Part shown: positions 37,667 through 46,337 of the stretch, in pieces
Numbering within the stretch: position 1 is the first letter of the stretch
Layout: every line of letters begins with the position of its first letter
Origin: Neisseria sp. Marseille-Q5346
GTDB taxonomy: Bacteria > Pseudomonadota > Gammaproteobacteria > Burkholderiales > Neisseriaceae
Length of the DNA stretch: 64,000 nucleotides
Reading direction: 5' to 3'
Assembly: GCF_946902045.1 (NCBI RefSeq)
Contig: NZ_OX336253.1
Span: 1,860,001-1,924,000, forward strand
Program-made: the position numbers and the translations under genes
Notes under the pieces: model-generated
Database searches by the model: none
Told to the model about the DNA's origin: nothing
The model's input: only the letters and a program-made list of their open reading frames with translations

Positions 37667-38554
37667 ATGGCTACAAGACGAACTATTCAAATCCACAGCA
37701 TGACCGGCTTTGCCAATGCCGCAGGCGAATGTGGCGGCAAGCGGATTAATTTGGAAATCCGCGCAGTCAACCATCGTTATTTGGATGTCCAATTCCGTAT
37801 GCCGGAAGAGTTGCGCTATTTGGAAGGCGCATTGCGCGAACAGATTGCCGCAGCTGTGGCGCGCGGTAAACTGGAGTGCCGCGTTCAGCTGCAAGATGCG
37901 GCTTCGGGCGGACAGGCTTTGGAAGTCAATCAGGATTTGGTCGCACAACTGGCGCATTTGAACAAAGAATGGCGCAAGGAACACAATTTCGGCAAGCTGA
38001 GCGTGGCCGACGTTTTGCGTTTCCCCGGCGTTTTGGCAGGTCAGAGCGAAGACTCCGAGGCCTTGGCGAAAGGTGTCAAAGATTTATTGACCAGCGCTTT
38101 GAAAGAGTTCACAGCCGCCCGCAAACGCGAGGGCAAAAAACTGGGTGAGCACCTGCTGCAACGTCTGGACGGCATGGAAGAGATTGTGGATGCTTTGAAC
38201 GAATTGTTCCCAAGTCTACTGCAGGCGCATATGGACAAAGTCAAAACCCGTTTGGCAGAAGCCGTCGGCAATATCGACAACGACCGTTTGCAACAGGAAT
38301 TTGCTTTATTCATCCAAAAATCCGATGTGGATGAGGAATTCAGCCGTTTGCGCACCCATATCGCCGAAGTGCGCCGCATCGTTACCGAAGGCAAGGGCAG
38401 CGTAGGCAAACGTTTGGATTTCCTGATGCAGGAGCTCAACCGCGAAGCCAACACTTTGGGCAGCAAGGCCATCGCCGCCGAATGCACGCAAGCGTCGGTT
38501 GAACTGAAAGTCTTGATCGAGCAAATGCGCGAACAGGTTCAAAATATCGAATAA
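37667..38554 (+). CDS. yicC: YicC family endoribonuclease-like protein
   Basis: 295 residues from ATG 37667, behind ACGGAG; an ATG 17 codons upstream lacks support. The N terminus IHSMTGFANA and the mid-protein EIRAVNHRYLDVQFRMPEELR match the YicC N-terminal domain. The C-terminal DUF1732 domain has DVDEEFSRLRTHIAEVR and GKRLDFLMQELNREANTLGSK. YicC homologues act in RNA turnover in other bacteria. Its neighbour rph also processes RNA. It ends at a DUS terminator. Confidence 0.9.
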   Translation: MATRRTIQIHSMTGFANAAGECGGKRINLEIRAVNHRYLDVQFRMPEELRYLEGALREQIAAAVARGKLECRVQLQDAASGGQALEVNQDLVAQLAHLNKEWRKEHNFGKLSVADVLRFPGVLAGQSEDSEALAKGVKDLLTSALKEFTAARKREGKKLGEHLLQRLDGMEEIVDALNELFPSLLQAHMDKVKTRLAEAVGNIDNDRLQQEFALFIQKSDVDEEFSRLRTHIAEVRRIVTEGKGSVGKRLDFLMQELNREANTLGSKAIAAECTQASVELKVLIEQMREQVQNIE

Positions 38555-38576
38555 ATTGATAATGAACGGATAAAAC

Positions 38577-38612
38577 AAGGCCGTCTGAAAAAGTTTTCAG
38601 ACGGCCTTTTAT
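38577..38612 (+). terminator. DUS-pair terminator after yicC
   Basis: A 15-base stem (38577-38591 with 38594-38608) with a two-base loop, followed by TT. Confidence 0.85.
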
Positions 38613-38645
38613 CAATCAATTCCAAGTAAACAAAGAGATTCAGGC

Positions 38646-38810
38646 ATGATCATTAAAGGCAAGCTGATTTTTGCGATGGATTATAAAGCGGAGGCACAAA
38701 ATCCGCTTATTGGCAAAAAAGAGAAATTCTTAACCAATATAGTTAATGTTGATGACCCAAACCGGATAATAAGTTTGAATGCGATTGAACTGTTATGGAA
38801 AAAGCCGTAA
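38646..38810 (+). CDS. Hypothetical 54-residue protein
   Basis: Open frame from ATG 38646 to TAA 38808-38810; the protein begins MIIKGKLIFAMDYKAEAQNP and ends ELLWKKP. The upstream bases (AAAGAGATTCAGG) are only a weak ribosome site. No family is recognised. It lies directly before a degenerate phage gene, and its last codons form one arm of a 15-base inverted repeat, so it may be a fragment. Confidence 0.3.
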   Translation: MIIKGKLIFAMDYKAEAQNPLIGKKEKFLTNIVNVDDPNRIISLNAIELLWKKP

Positions 38811-38895
38811 AGCATTTTGCCTGATTCGAACAGGATCACACGGGGGCTTGTGCCACCGCTCCCTTTCCATTTGGTAACCCATGCTTTACGGCTTT
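38801..38895. repeat. 15-base inverted repeat with 65-base spacer
   Basis: AAAGCCGTAAAGCAT (38801-38815) and its exact complement (38881-38895). The spacer is GC-rich in part and can fold. The arms could be the ends of a small degraded mobile unit or a structured RNA. Confidence 0.55.
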
Positions 38896-38913
38896 GTTAA
38901 AGACAATATACTG

Positions 38914-39120
38914 ATGGTCAAGATAAAAATCAACATAGATGCTCTGCAAAAAGCTTAAATGCTATTGCACAGCGTACAAGTAATACCCAACCATTGATGA
39001 CGTAACTTGCCCGCATCATGCGCAATGCGGTACTGGACAACTTCGAGGCGAGTGGCCACTATGCTATCAAGGTAAAGAAGTTTTTTCTGCTACTGTCGAG
39101 CGTGACGATGGGCATGTCAT
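38914..39120 (+). pseudogene. Degenerate phage virion morphogenesis protein (gpG-like)
   Basis: Frame 1 reads MVKIKINIDALQKA and stops at 38956-38958. A one-base shift restores LNAIAQRTSNTQPLMT, then an in-frame TAA (39003-39005, a likely CAA change), then LARIMRNAVLDNFEASG. This ALNAIAQR...IM.NAVLDNFE..G pattern is typical of Mu-like virion morphogenesis (tail-completion) proteins. At least one frameshift and one nonsense change mean it is dead. Recognition is from memory of the family pattern, not from a search. Confidence 0.55.
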
Positions 39121-39233
39121 AGATTTCACCATTATCGCCTGTTCGGGAAATATGACCGATGAGGAAAAAAATGAGTCCTGAAGAATGGTATCGTTGGCGG
39201 AATGAAAGATTGAAAAAGGAGCGAGAAAAATAG
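39062..39233 (+). pseudogene. Remnant reading frames after the phage-like gene
   Basis: In another frame 39062-39181 reads CYQGKEVFSATVERDDGHVI and on to a TGA. A third frame gives MSPEEWYRWRNERLKKEREK (39171-39233). Both lack a proper start region or partner. They look like scraps of neighbouring genes joined by deletion. No family named. Confidence 0.35.
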
Positions 39234-39390
39234 TTTATTCACCCTGCAGTTTTATGGCTATAAAGGGCGGGGTAGGTCATTCATGTTTGAAATATCAAAC
39301 GTGGTTATTGCCAGAGCTGTATATAAAAGTTAATATCCGTTAAATTATGGCAATTATTGTCATGATAAAAACATACAAAGGAGTAAAAAT

Positions 39391-40341
39391 ATGAACTTTT
39401 TGACCGCTATCAGTCGGCAAATGACCCGCTTCACCGCCCTGATTATCGTCCTTGCCTCCATCATCGCCTTTATCGAACCTACCACTTTTTCGTGGGTAAA
39501 AGGCGATACGCAAGTCGTCGTACTCGGCATTATCATGCTGGGTATGGGCATGACTTTGGGCAAAGAAGATTATCAAATTCTGGCACAACGTCCGCTCGAT
39601 ATTTTTATCGGCGCCATCGCCCAATACACGATTATGCCCCTGCTCGCCATCGGTATTGCCAAAGCCTTTGACCTTTCGCCCGGATTGACGCTGGGTCTGG
39701 TTTTGGTCGGTACCTGCCCGGGCGGCGTTTCGTCCAATATTATGAGTTTTTTGGCTAAAGGCGATGTTGCCTTTTCGGTTGGCATGACGACTGTCTCCAC
39801 CGTCATCGCGCCTGTGATGACGCCGTTGTGGATGACTTATTTGGTTGGTCAAACCGTCGAAATGGACGGCTGGGGTATGTTCAAATTTATGCTGCTCGTT
39901 ACCCTGTTGCCCGTCGTTATCGGTTCTGCCGCCAATATCTTGCTACATAGAAAACACTGGTTTGAAGACGTGCGCGCGATTATGCCGGCTGTTGCCGTTG
40001 TCGCATTTGCCTGTATTGTCGGCGGCGTTGCTGCCGTTCACGGCCATCGTTTCGCCGAGTCCGCCTTCGTTATGGTACTTGCCATCGCTGCCCACAATAT
40101 CGGTGGCTACATCCTCGGCTATTACAGCGGCGCACTGACCGGCATGAACACTGCCAAAAAACGCACCCTTGCCATCGAAGTCGGTGTACAAAATGCCGGA
40201 CTTGCCACCGGTTTGAGTGCTAAATTCTTCCCCGGTAATGCTGAGTCTGCCGTTGCCGCCGCCGTTGCCTGCGTTTGGCACTCTGTGTCAGGAACGATTT
40301 TGGGCAACTTATTTGCCTGGTGGGACAAGCGTAAGCAATAA
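39391..40341 (+). CDS. Bile acid:sodium symporter family (BASS) transporter
   Basis: 316 residues with nine or ten predicted membrane helices. It carries the two BASS hallmarks: CPGGVSSNIMS in the first crossover helix and EVGVQNAGLA in the second. These line the sodium sites in structurally known homologues (ASBT of N. meningitidis is one). The physiological substrate is probably a small organic acid such as pantoate rather than bile acid; this cannot be read from sequence. AAAGGAG lies upstream of the ATG. Confidence 0.88.
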   Translation: MNFLTAISRQMTRFTALIIVLASIIAFIEPTTFSWVKGDTQVVVLGIIMLGMGMTLGKEDYQILAQRPLDIFIGAIAQYTIMPLLAIGIAKAFDLSPGLTLGLVLVGTCPGGVSSNIMSFLAKGDVAFSVGMTTVSTVIAPVMTPLWMTYLVGQTVEMDGWGMFKFMLLVTLLPVVIGSAANILLHRKHWFEDVRAIMPAVAVVAFACIVGGVAAVHGHRFAESAFVMVLAIAAHNIGGYILGYYSGALTGMNTAKKRTLAIEVGVQNAGLATGLSAKFFPGNAESAVAAAVACVWHSVSGTILGNLFAWWDKRKQ

Positions 40342-40364
40342 GCCGGTAAACATTGCCAGATAAC

Positions 40365-40398
40365 AAAAGGCCGTCTGAAACATTTCAGACGGCCTTTT
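40365..40398. terminator. DUS-pair terminator between convergent genes
   Basis: A 16-base stem (40365-40380 with 40383-40398) with a two-base loop. It serves the BASS gene on + and the YqhA-like gene on -. Confidence 0.85.
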
Positions 40399-40410
40399 GA
40401 TTACCTTTTA

Positions 40411-40956
40411 TCAATGCGCTTTATGCGTCGTGCTGTACACGATTTTGTCCGTTAAAGCCATGGCGAGCGCGGAAATTAGGAAGCAGATGTGGGTAATACA
40501 TTGCCACATGATTTGTTTTTCCGACAGATTGGCGGCGTTGAGGAAGGTTTGCAGCAGATGGATGGAGGAAATGCTGATGATGGACATCGACAGCTTAACC
40601 TTCAAAACCGAAGCATTGACATGGCTGAGCCATTCGGGCTGGTCGGGATGTTCGTCAACGTGAAGGCGGGAGACGAAGGTCTCGTAGCCGCCGACAATGA
40701 CCATGGTCAGCAGATTGGCAATCATCACGACATCAATCAGGTTCAATACGGCGATCATGATGGTGTTTTCATCCATGATGCTGAAATTGGATACCAAGTG
40801 CCACAAGGATTTGAGGAACTTACAGGCATAAATGACTTGGGCGATAATCAAGCCTATATAAATCGGCAGTTGCAGCCAGCGGCTGGCGAAAATGAAATGC
40901 GCGAAGATACCCATTCGTTCGTGGGCTGTGCGCTTGGTCGGGGTGGAATGTTCCAT
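40411..40956 (-). CDS. YqhA/UPF0114 family membrane protein, 181 aa
   Basis: ATG 40956 gives 181 residues; the open frame runs 55 codons further but into a region with an uptake sequence and no ribosome site. It has four hydrophobic helices. The conserved [14 protein letters not shown] start and [20 protein letters not shown] match the YqhA/UPF0114 family, inner-membrane proteins of unknown role. The ribosome site is weak, so expression may be low. Confidence 0.8.
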   Translation of the reverse strand: MEHSTPTKRTAHERMGIFAHFIFASRWLQLPIYIGLIIAQVIYACKFLKSLWHLVSNFSIMDENTIMIAVLNLIDVVMIANLLTMVIVGGYETFVSRLHVDEHPDQPEWLSHVNASVLKVKLSMSIISISSIHLLQTFLNAANLSEKQIMWQCITHICFLISALAMALTDKIVYSTTHKAH

Positions 40957-41043
40957 AAAATGTGTTGTATGTAGGGAAGATAAGGGGCGGCATTTTAATG
41001 GAAAAATTTTTAAGCTGCAATTTGAGCGACTGAATTGAAAAAG

Positions 41044-41090
41044 AAGGCCGTCTGAAAACAGAATATGGTTTCTTGTTTTCAGACGGCCTT
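41044..41090. terminator. DUS-pair hairpin in a divergent gap
   Basis: A 17-base stem (41044-41060 with 41074-41090) with a 13-base loop, between the starts of two divergent genes. It is not after a 3' end, so here it cannot be a simple terminator. Confidence 0.7.
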
Positions 41091-41150
41091 GTAGGTTGTC
41101 AGGACAAGCAAACACGCGCAAAATCGCTTTGCTTTTTAGAGATGGACATT

Positions 41151-41921
41151 ATGCTTGCAGATTCGTTTTTTTATTATCTGGTGTTGGTCGGCTTTGCCGC
41201 CGGGCTGATGGATGCGGCCGTTGGCGGCGGCGGGCTGTTGCAGATTCCCGGATTGTTCAACCTATTGCCAAACGCCACGCCTGTGGCCTCGGTGATGGGT
41301 GTCAATAAATTTGCTTCCTGCTGCGGCACGTTGACTGCGACGGGGCAATACCTGCGCCGAATCCCCGTGCCGTGGAAAATGCTGCTGCCTGCCGCGGCGT
41401 TGGCATTTGCCGCTTCATATTTGGGAGCAAAAACGGTGGTGTATTTCCCCGTGCAATACATGAAACCGGCAATGCTGGTCATCATGATTGCCATGTGTCT
41501 GTACACCTTTTTGAAAAAAGACTTGGGGCAGACAGTGCGCACTGAAAAGCTGACGTGTCGCGAAACTTTATGGGGCTTATTTTTCGGCGCGTTAATCGGA
41601 TTTTACGACGGCGTGTTCGGGCCGGGGACGGGCAGTCTACTGGCTTTTGTGTTCGTCCGCTTTTACGGCTATGATTTTTTAGCGGCCAACGCCTCGGCAA
41701 AGGTCATCAATTCGACCACCAATCTTGCCGCGCTGACGTTTTTTATCCCGCAAGGCCATGTCGTGTGGGCATGGGCGATACCGTTGGCACTGGCGAATTT
41801 ATGCGGCGGCGTGGTCGGCGCGTGCTTGGCAATGCGCGGCGGAACCAAGCTGCTGCGTTACGGATTTATGTTGCTGCTGTGCCTGACCATTGGAAAGTTT
41901 GCTTGGGATTTATTGGGTTGA
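41151..41921 (+). CDS. TauE/SafE family sulfite exporter-like permease
   Basis: About 256 residues with eight hydrophobic helices. The repeated TSUP motif is seen as GLMDAAVGGGGLLQIP near the N terminus and GFYDGVFGPGTGSLLAF in the second half, each a conserved glycine-rich loop. The family exports sulfite, sulfoacetate or other organic anions; the substrate is unknown here. The start is uncertain between ATG 41142 and ATG 41151. The frame continues upstream to 41073 across a DUS. Confidence 0.85.
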   Translation: MLADSFFYYLVLVGFAAGLMDAAVGGGGLLQIPGLFNLLPNATPVASVMGVNKFASCCGTLTATGQYLRRIPVPWKMLLPAAALAFAASYLGAKTVVYFPVQYMKPAMLVIMIAMCLYTFLKKDLGQTVRTEKLTCRETLWGLFFGALIGFYDGVFGPGTGSLLAFVFVRFYGYDFLAANASAKVINSTTNLAALTFFIPQGHVVWAWAIPLALANLCGGVVGACLAMRGGTKLLRYGFMLLLCLTIGKFAWDLLG

Positions 41922-41933
41922 TATCGAATGAAA

Positions 41934-41966
41934 AAAGGCCGTCTGAATGTTTCAGACGGCCTTTGT
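41934..41966. terminator. DUS-pair terminator between the TSUP gene and prfC
   Basis: A 14-base stem (41934-41947 with 41951-41964) with a three-base loop, placed between convergent genes. Confidence 0.82.
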
Positions 41967-41969
41967 GTT

Positions 41970-43565
41970 TTACAGTTTAACCGAATGCTCGCGTGTTTCG
42001 TGGAACACGATATCCGGCCAGCGTTCTTGTGTTAGATTCAGATTGACGCGGTTAGGCGCGAGGTAGGCGAGGTTGCCGCCTGCGTCTATCGACAGATTGC
42101 CGGCATTGGCTTTTTCAAACTCCGCCAGCTTTTTCTTGTCTTCGCACGATACCCAGCGCGCAGACCAGATAGATGCGCTGTCGAACACGGCTTCTACGCC
42201 GTATTCGTTGGCCAGTCGCGAGGTAACGACTTCAAACTGCAACACGCCGACCGCGCCCAAAATCAAATCCGCGCCGCTCATCGGTTTGAAAACCTGTACC
42301 GCGCCTTCTTCGCCAAGCTGTTGCAAGCCTTTTTGCAGTTGCTTGATTTTCAGCGGGTTTTTGATGCGGACGCTGCGGAACAGTTCGGGCGCGAAGAATG
42401 GGATGCCGGTGAACGCCAGTTGTTCGCCTTCGGAGAAGCTGTCGCCGATTTGGATGTTGCCGTGGTTCGGGATACCGATAATGTCGCCGGCGTAGGCTTC
42501 TTCTACCAGCTCACGGTCGTGGGACATGAAGGTAACCACGCTGGAGGCGGCGATTTCGCGGTTGATGCGCAGATGTTTCATCTTCATGCCGCGCTCGAAT
42601 TTACCAGAGCAGACGCGCAAGAAGGCGATACGGTCGCGGTGTTTCGGGTCCATATTGGCTTGGATTTTGAAGATAAATCCGGAAAATTTCGGCTCGTCCG
42701 GCTCGACCATGCGTACGGTCGCGTCGCGCGGTTTCGGTGCGGGCGCCCATTCAATCAATGAATTCAGGATTTCCTGAATACCGAAGTTGTTAATCGCAGA
42801 GCCGAAGAACACGGGTGTGAGTTCGCCGGCGAGGAATTCGTCGAGATTAAACTCGTTGGAAGCAGCCTGCACCAATTCGATTTCGTCGCGCAACTGCTGG
42901 ATTTCCAGCGGAAAGCGTTGTTCCAATTCGGGATTGTCGATGCCTTTGATGATGTCGAACTCGTGCGGCAGACGTTCGCCACCTGCGTCGAAGAGATAGA
43001 TTTCGTCATTCAGGATGTGGTACACGCCTTTGAAGTTTTTGCCCATGCCGATCGGCCAGGTTACGGGCGCGCAGCGGATTTGCAGGATGTTTTCCACTTC
43101 GTCCAGCAATTCCAGAGAATCGCGTACTTCGCGGTCGTATTTGTTCATGAACGTAACAATCGGCGTATTGCGCAGGCGGCAGACGTTCAAAAGTTTGATG
43201 GTTTGCGCTTCCACGCCTTTTGCCGCGTCGATGACCATCAAGGCGCTGTCGACGGCGGTCAATACGCGGTAGGTGTCTTCGGAGAAGTCTTGGTGTCCCG
43301 GCGTGTCCAAGAGGTTGACGGTATGGTCTTTGTAGTCGAACTGCATTACGCTTGATGCCACGGAAATGCCGCGCTGCTTCTCGATGTCCATCCAGTCGGA
43401 GGTAGCGAATTTGCCGGTTTTCTTACCTTTCACCGTACCCGCGCTTTGAATCGCACCTGAAAACAGCAGCAGTTTTTCGGTCAACGTGGTTTTACCCGCG
43501 TCAGGGTGGGAGATGATGGCAAACGTGCGGCGGCGGCGCACTTGGTCGAGGATTTCTTGGGACAT
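41970..43565 (-). CDS. prfC: Peptide chain release factor 3
   Basis: GTPase that recycles RF1/RF2 from the ribosome after termination. 531 residues. The G domain has [12 protein letters not shown] (G1), the switch region [32 protein letters not shown] (G3) and NKYDREVRD (G4). The later domains II and III are full length. Upstream, a promoter and two hairpins form a leader (see 43645-43715). Confidence 0.95.
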   Translation of the reverse strand: MSQEILDQVRRRRTFAIISHPDAGKTTLTEKLLLFSGAIQSAGTVKGKKTGKFATSDWMDIEKQRGISVASSVMQFDYKDHTVNLLDTPGHQDFSEDTYRVLTAVDSALMVIDAAKGVEAQTIKLLNVCRLRNTPIVTFMNKYDREVRDSLELLDEVENILQIRCAPVTWPIGMGKNFKGVYHILNDEIYLFDAGGERLPHEFDIIKGIDNPELEQRFPLEIQQLRDEIELVQAASNEFNLDEFLAGELTPVFFGSAINNFGIQEILNSLIEWAPAPKPRDATVRMVEPDEPKFSGFIFKIQANMDPKHRDRIAFLRVCSGKFERGMKMKHLRINREIAASSVVTFMSHDRELVEEAYAGDIIGIPNHGNIQIGDSFSEGEQLAFTGIPFFAPELFRSVRIKNPLKIKQLQKGLQQLGEEGAVQVFKPMSGADLILGAVGVLQFEVVTSRLANEYGVEAVFDSASIWSARWVSCEDKKKLAEFEKANAGNLSIDAGGNLAYLAPNRVNLNLTQERWPDIVFHETREHSVKL

Positions 43566-43588
43566 GGTTTTCTTTGCAAAAAGGTTCA

Positions 43589-43612
43589 GGCCGTTTTTTC
43601 AGACGGCCTGAA
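43589..43612 (-). repeat. Hairpin just upstream of prfC
   Basis: CAGGCCGT and ACGGCCTG pair with an eight-base T-rich loop. The right side is an uptake sequence. It lies within the predicted prfC leader and could affect translation start. Confidence 0.5.
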
Positions 43613-43644
43613 GGATATGGGTGTTGGAAAACAGGCTAAAATAA

Positions 43645-43663
43645 GGGCGTGTGCAACACGCCC
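43645..43663 (-). terminator. GC-rich hairpin in the prfC leader
   Basis: Perfect 8-base arms, GGGCGTGT/ACACGCCC, with a three-base loop. On the minus strand it is followed by TTATTTTA, giving an attenuator-like or small-RNA-terminator shape about 20-35 bases after the predicted start. Confidence 0.55.
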
Positions 43664-43686
43664 TGCAATAGATTGAAAGATGCGGA

Positions 43687-43715
43687 ATTGTACAAAAAAA
43701 TGCTTGATAATTCAA
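43687..43715 (-). promoter_or_regulatory. Candidate prfC promoter
   Basis: Read on the minus strand: TTGAAT (43715-43710), a 17-base spacer, TACAAT (43692-43687). The predicted start is about 43680, 115 bases before the prfC ATG. Confidence 0.6.
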
Positions 43716-43726
43716 TGTTTGTACCA

Positions 43727-43768
43727 AAACAAAGGCCGTCTGAAAAGTTTCAGACGGCCTTTGTTTAT
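43727..43768 (-). terminator. DUS-pair terminator after the OYE-family gene
   Basis: A 19-base perfect stem (43727-43745 with 43748-43766) with a two-base loop, the longest DUS stem of its kind in the window. T-rich on both sides. Confidence 0.85.
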
Positions 43769-43778
43769 GAATCGATGA

Positions 43779-44921
43779 TTAAATATCCATCGGTTTCCAT
43801 TCTGCGCCTTTCACCGGCGGCAGCCATGATTGCGTACCGCTGGAGGCAAATCCCCACAAGGTGTCGGGGAGGCCGTAATGGTCGGCACGCGTCGGGTCGA
43901 GTTGCGTTTCGATTTCATCTTCGCGGCCTTCACGGATTTGTGTGGCGATGTGCGGATTAATCATCACAGTTTTGCCCAATGCGATAAATTCTGCCCAGCC
44001 GGTTTCATAGGCGGCCAAAATTTGGTCGGCGGTAAACAGGTTGCCCACGCCGATAAGCGGCAGTTTGCCGTTGATGCGTTCGTGGATGAACTGCATACGG
44101 GTTTGGGCGGTATCGCCGCCGCGACGGATTTTTTTATCAAATTCCCACAAGGAAACGTGCAGATATTGCAGCGGTTTTTGTACCAATGCGTCAATCAGTG
44201 CGCCGGTTTCGGTCATGGTTAAGCCGTCGTCGCCCGGTTCTTCAGGGGAGAAGCGGTAGCCGATGATGAAGTCGTTGCGCTGGTGTTTTTCACGGACGGC
44301 AACCACGGCATCGACAACGGCCAGCGGGAAGCGCATTCTGTTTTCCAAGCCGCCGCCCCATTGGTCGTTGCGGCGGTTGCTTTGGGCAGAGTAAAACTGT
44401 TGGAGCAAATAGGTATTGGCACCGTGGATTTCCACGCCGTCAAAACCTGCACGAAGCGCCAAATCGGCGGCTTGCGCATAAGAGGCGATGAGTGCTTCGA
44501 CTTCTTCTGCGGTCGCTTCGCGTGCGTGTTCGGCTTCGCTGGCGGAAGCGCTGATTTTGTCGAGACCGTCCAAGAGGTCATCAATGGCTTTGGAGCCGCC
44601 GTGATGGATTTGCAAAATCGCTTTTGCGCCTTGTTGTTGCAGGATTTGTGCGGTTTCTTTCAGGCTGTCGAGGCAGTGTTCGCCTGTGGCTTCAGGTTGG
44701 CCGTGAAAGGCTTTGCCGTCTTTTTGAACCAAAGTGGCGGCAGTGATAAACATGCCCATATCGCCTGCGCGGTTGCTGAGGAAAGTACGCTCTTGGTCGC
44801 TGATTAAACCGTCGGCTTGTGAGCCGAAATGGGTCATGGGGGCGACGACAAGGCGGTTTTTGATGGTTACGCCGTTATTGAGGGTGTATGTTTGGAAGAG
44901 TGGGGCGTATTTTGGATTCAT
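43779..44921 (-). CDS. NADH:flavin oxidoreductase, old yellow enzyme family
   Basis: 380 residues, an FMN TIM barrel. Family features: NRLVVAPMTHFG near residue 23, GAKAILQIHHGG, GFDGVEIHGANTYLLQQF with the substrate-binding His, and WGGGLENRMRFPLAV. The C-terminal FMN phosphate site includes GVGN and ALGKTVM. It reduces activated C=C or nitro groups with NAD(P)H; the physiological substrate is unknown. It lies downstream of the butanediol dehydrogenase-like gene, with a terminator between. Confidence 0.88.
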   Translation of the reverse strand: MNPKYAPLFQTYTLNNGVTIKNRLVVAPMTHFGSQADGLISDQERTFLSNRAGDMGMFITAATLVQKDGKAFHGQPEATGEHCLDSLKETAQILQQQGAKAILQIHHGGSKAIDDLLDGLDKISASASEAEHAREATAEEVEALIASYAQAADLALRAGFDGVEIHGANTYLLQQFYSAQSNRRNDQWGGGLENRMRFPLAVVDAVVAVREKHQRNDFIIGYRFSPEEPGDDGLTMTETGALIDALVQKPLQYLHVSLWEFDKKIRRGGDTAQTRMQFIHERINGKLPLIGVGNLFTADQILAAYETGWAEFIALGKTVMINPHIATQIREGREDEIETQLDPTRADHYGLPDTLWGFASSGTQSWLPPVKGAEWKPMDI

Positions 44922-44985
44922 GAGATTTTGCTCTTGATAAGTGAATGGTTGGCAGAGAATTGGGCCATTCGGGAAATTATCAAGT

Positions 44986-45023
44986 AAACAGGCCGTCTGA
45001 AAAGTTTCAGACGGCCTGTTTAT
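44986..45023 (-). terminator. DUS-pair terminator after the butanediol dehydrogenase gene
   Basis: A 17-base stem (44986-45002 with 45005-45021) with a two-base loop. T-rich context. Confidence 0.85.
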
Positions 45024-45039
45024 TCTTTAAGCCTTAGGA

Positions 45040-46104
45040 TTAAAGATTAGGATTAACAATGATTTTTACTGCGGATTCGTTGTTGTGGATCAAGCGCTCG
45101 AAGCCTTCGGAAATCAATTCGTCCAGTTTGATGCGTTGGGTGATGAAAGGCTCAAGGTTGATTTTGCCTTCTTCAACCAATTTGATGGTTTCGGCGTGGT
45201 CGTTGCAGTAGGCGATGGTGCCGCGCACGTCCAGCTCTTTCATCACAACGCTGTGGACGTTGATGGTAGCGGGGTGGCTCCAAATGGATACGATGACGAC
45301 TTTCGCAGTCGGACGGCACGCTTCGACCATGGTGTCCAGCACTTTGTTGACGCTGGTGCATTCGAATGCAACGTCTACACCTTCGCCGTTGGTCAGTTTT
45401 TTCACTTCTTCGACGACATCGACTTCGGATGGGTCGAGGATGTAGTCGGCAACGCCGGATTCGCGTGCTTTGTCTTTACGCGCTTTGCTCAATTCGGTGA
45501 TGATGACTTTGATACCTTTGGCTTTCAATACGGCAGCCAACAGCAAACCGATTGGGCCTGCGCCGCCGACCAACGCGACGTCGCCTTCTTTCGCGCCACT
45601 GCGTACATAAGCATGGTGGCCGACAGACAGAGGCTCAATCAAAGCAGCTTGGTCCAATGGGATTTTGTCGGAAATAGGGTGTACCCAACGGCGTTTAACG
45701 GCAATTTTTTCAGACAAGCCGCCACCGCAGCCACCCAAGCCGATGAAGTTCATGTCTTTGGAGAGGTGGTAGTTGCTGCCTTCGCCGGTCGGTACGTCGT
45801 CGCGGATGATGTAGGGTTCGACAACAACGTGTTGGCCGACTTTGATGTCGTCCACGCCTTCGCCTACGGCATAAACCACGCCGGAGAACTCGTGACCCAT
45901 GGTAACTGGCGCAGACTCGCCGGAGATTGGGTGTGGATGGCCGCAAGGCGGAATGAAAATCGGGCCTTCCATGAATTCGTGCAGGTCGGTACCGCAGATA
46001 CCGCACCACGCAACATTAATGCCGACAGTACCCGGAGCTACGGTTGGCTCTGGAATGTCTTCGATGCGGATGTCGCCTTTGTTGTAAAAACGTGCTGCTT
46101 TCAT
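45040..46104 (-). CDS. 2,3-Butanediol dehydrogenase-like zinc alcohol dehydrogenase
   Basis: A medium-chain dehydrogenase of 354 residues. Catalytic zinc ligands are in CGICGTDLHE (Cys), GHEFSG (His) and IEPLSVG (Glu). The NAD fold is GGAGPIG. The four-cysteine structural zinc lobe is absent and replaced by EPYIIRDD...FIGLGGCGGG, as in the (R,R)-butanediol/acetoin dehydrogenase group, which supports that call. It interconverts acetoin and 2,3-butanediol with NAD(H). An AcuC-like gene lies upstream on the same strand. Confidence 0.85.
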   Translation of the reverse strand: MKAARFYNKGDIRIEDIPEPTVAPGTVGINVAWCGICGTDLHEFMEGPIFIPPCGHPHPISGESAPVTMGHEFSGVVYAVGEGVDDIKVGQHVVVEPYIIRDDVPTGEGSNYHLSKDMNFIGLGGCGGGLSEKIAVKRRWVHPISDKIPLDQAALIEPLSVGHHAYVRSGAKEGDVALVGGAGPIGLLLAAVLKAKGIKVIITELSKARKDKARESGVADYILDPSEVDVVEEVKKLTNGEGVDVAFECTSVNKVLDTMVEACRPTAKVVIVSIWSHPATINVHSVVMKELDVRGTIAYCNDHAETIKLVEEGKINLEPFITQRIKLDELISEGFERLIHNNESAVKIIVNPNL

Positions 46105-46280
46105 TGTAACGCTCCTTTTTTTAAAGTGGAGGCCGTCTGAAAAAGACGGTCAATTGGGGAAAGGGAAGCAGTGTGGCGTGTGAAATATTTTTATTGATAT
46201 GTTTTATGTTTGTTATTTTACTACTGATAATATGGAAATGGTTTGTCTTTGCTCAAATTAAAGTTTGTAAATGAAAAAAA

Positions 46281-46317
46281 GGGCGTCTGAAATGGATAAT
46301 CTGTTTTCAGACGGCCT
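46281..46317 (-). terminator. Imperfect DUS-pair hairpin after the AcuC-like gene
   Basis: CGTCTGAAA/TTTCAGACG (46284-46292 with 46305-46313). The left uptake sequence is degenerate (GGGCGTCTGAA), so the stem has a mismatch. Confidence 0.55.
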
Positions 46318-46337
46318 GGGGCAATAGTTTGAATGCG

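Larger units (their letters stand above)
38613..39390. mobile_element. Eroded prophage/mobile remnant between yicC and the transporter gene
   Basis: About 780 bases without an intact recognisable gene, made of a 54-aa ORF, a 15-base inverted repeat, a broken phage-like gene and frame scraps. Its codon patterns differ from the flanking genes and it has no uptake sequence, unlike nearly every other gap here. The exact ends cannot be fixed. Confidence 0.5.

Noticed and set aside
38811..38880. tRNA-like fragment in the phage scar (GTTCGAATC on the minus strand)
   Set aside because: Only a T-loop-like string is present; no acceptor or anticodon arms pair.
45040..46104. Butanediol dehydrogenase as damaged because its structural zinc cysteines are missing
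   Set aside because: The lack of these cysteines is normal for the butanediol/acetoin dehydrogenase branch; catalytic ligands are intact.
45085..46140. 351-codon plus-strand frame opposite the butanediol dehydrogenase gene
   Set aside because: Shadow frame; the minus-strand gene has full zinc-dehydrogenase motifs.
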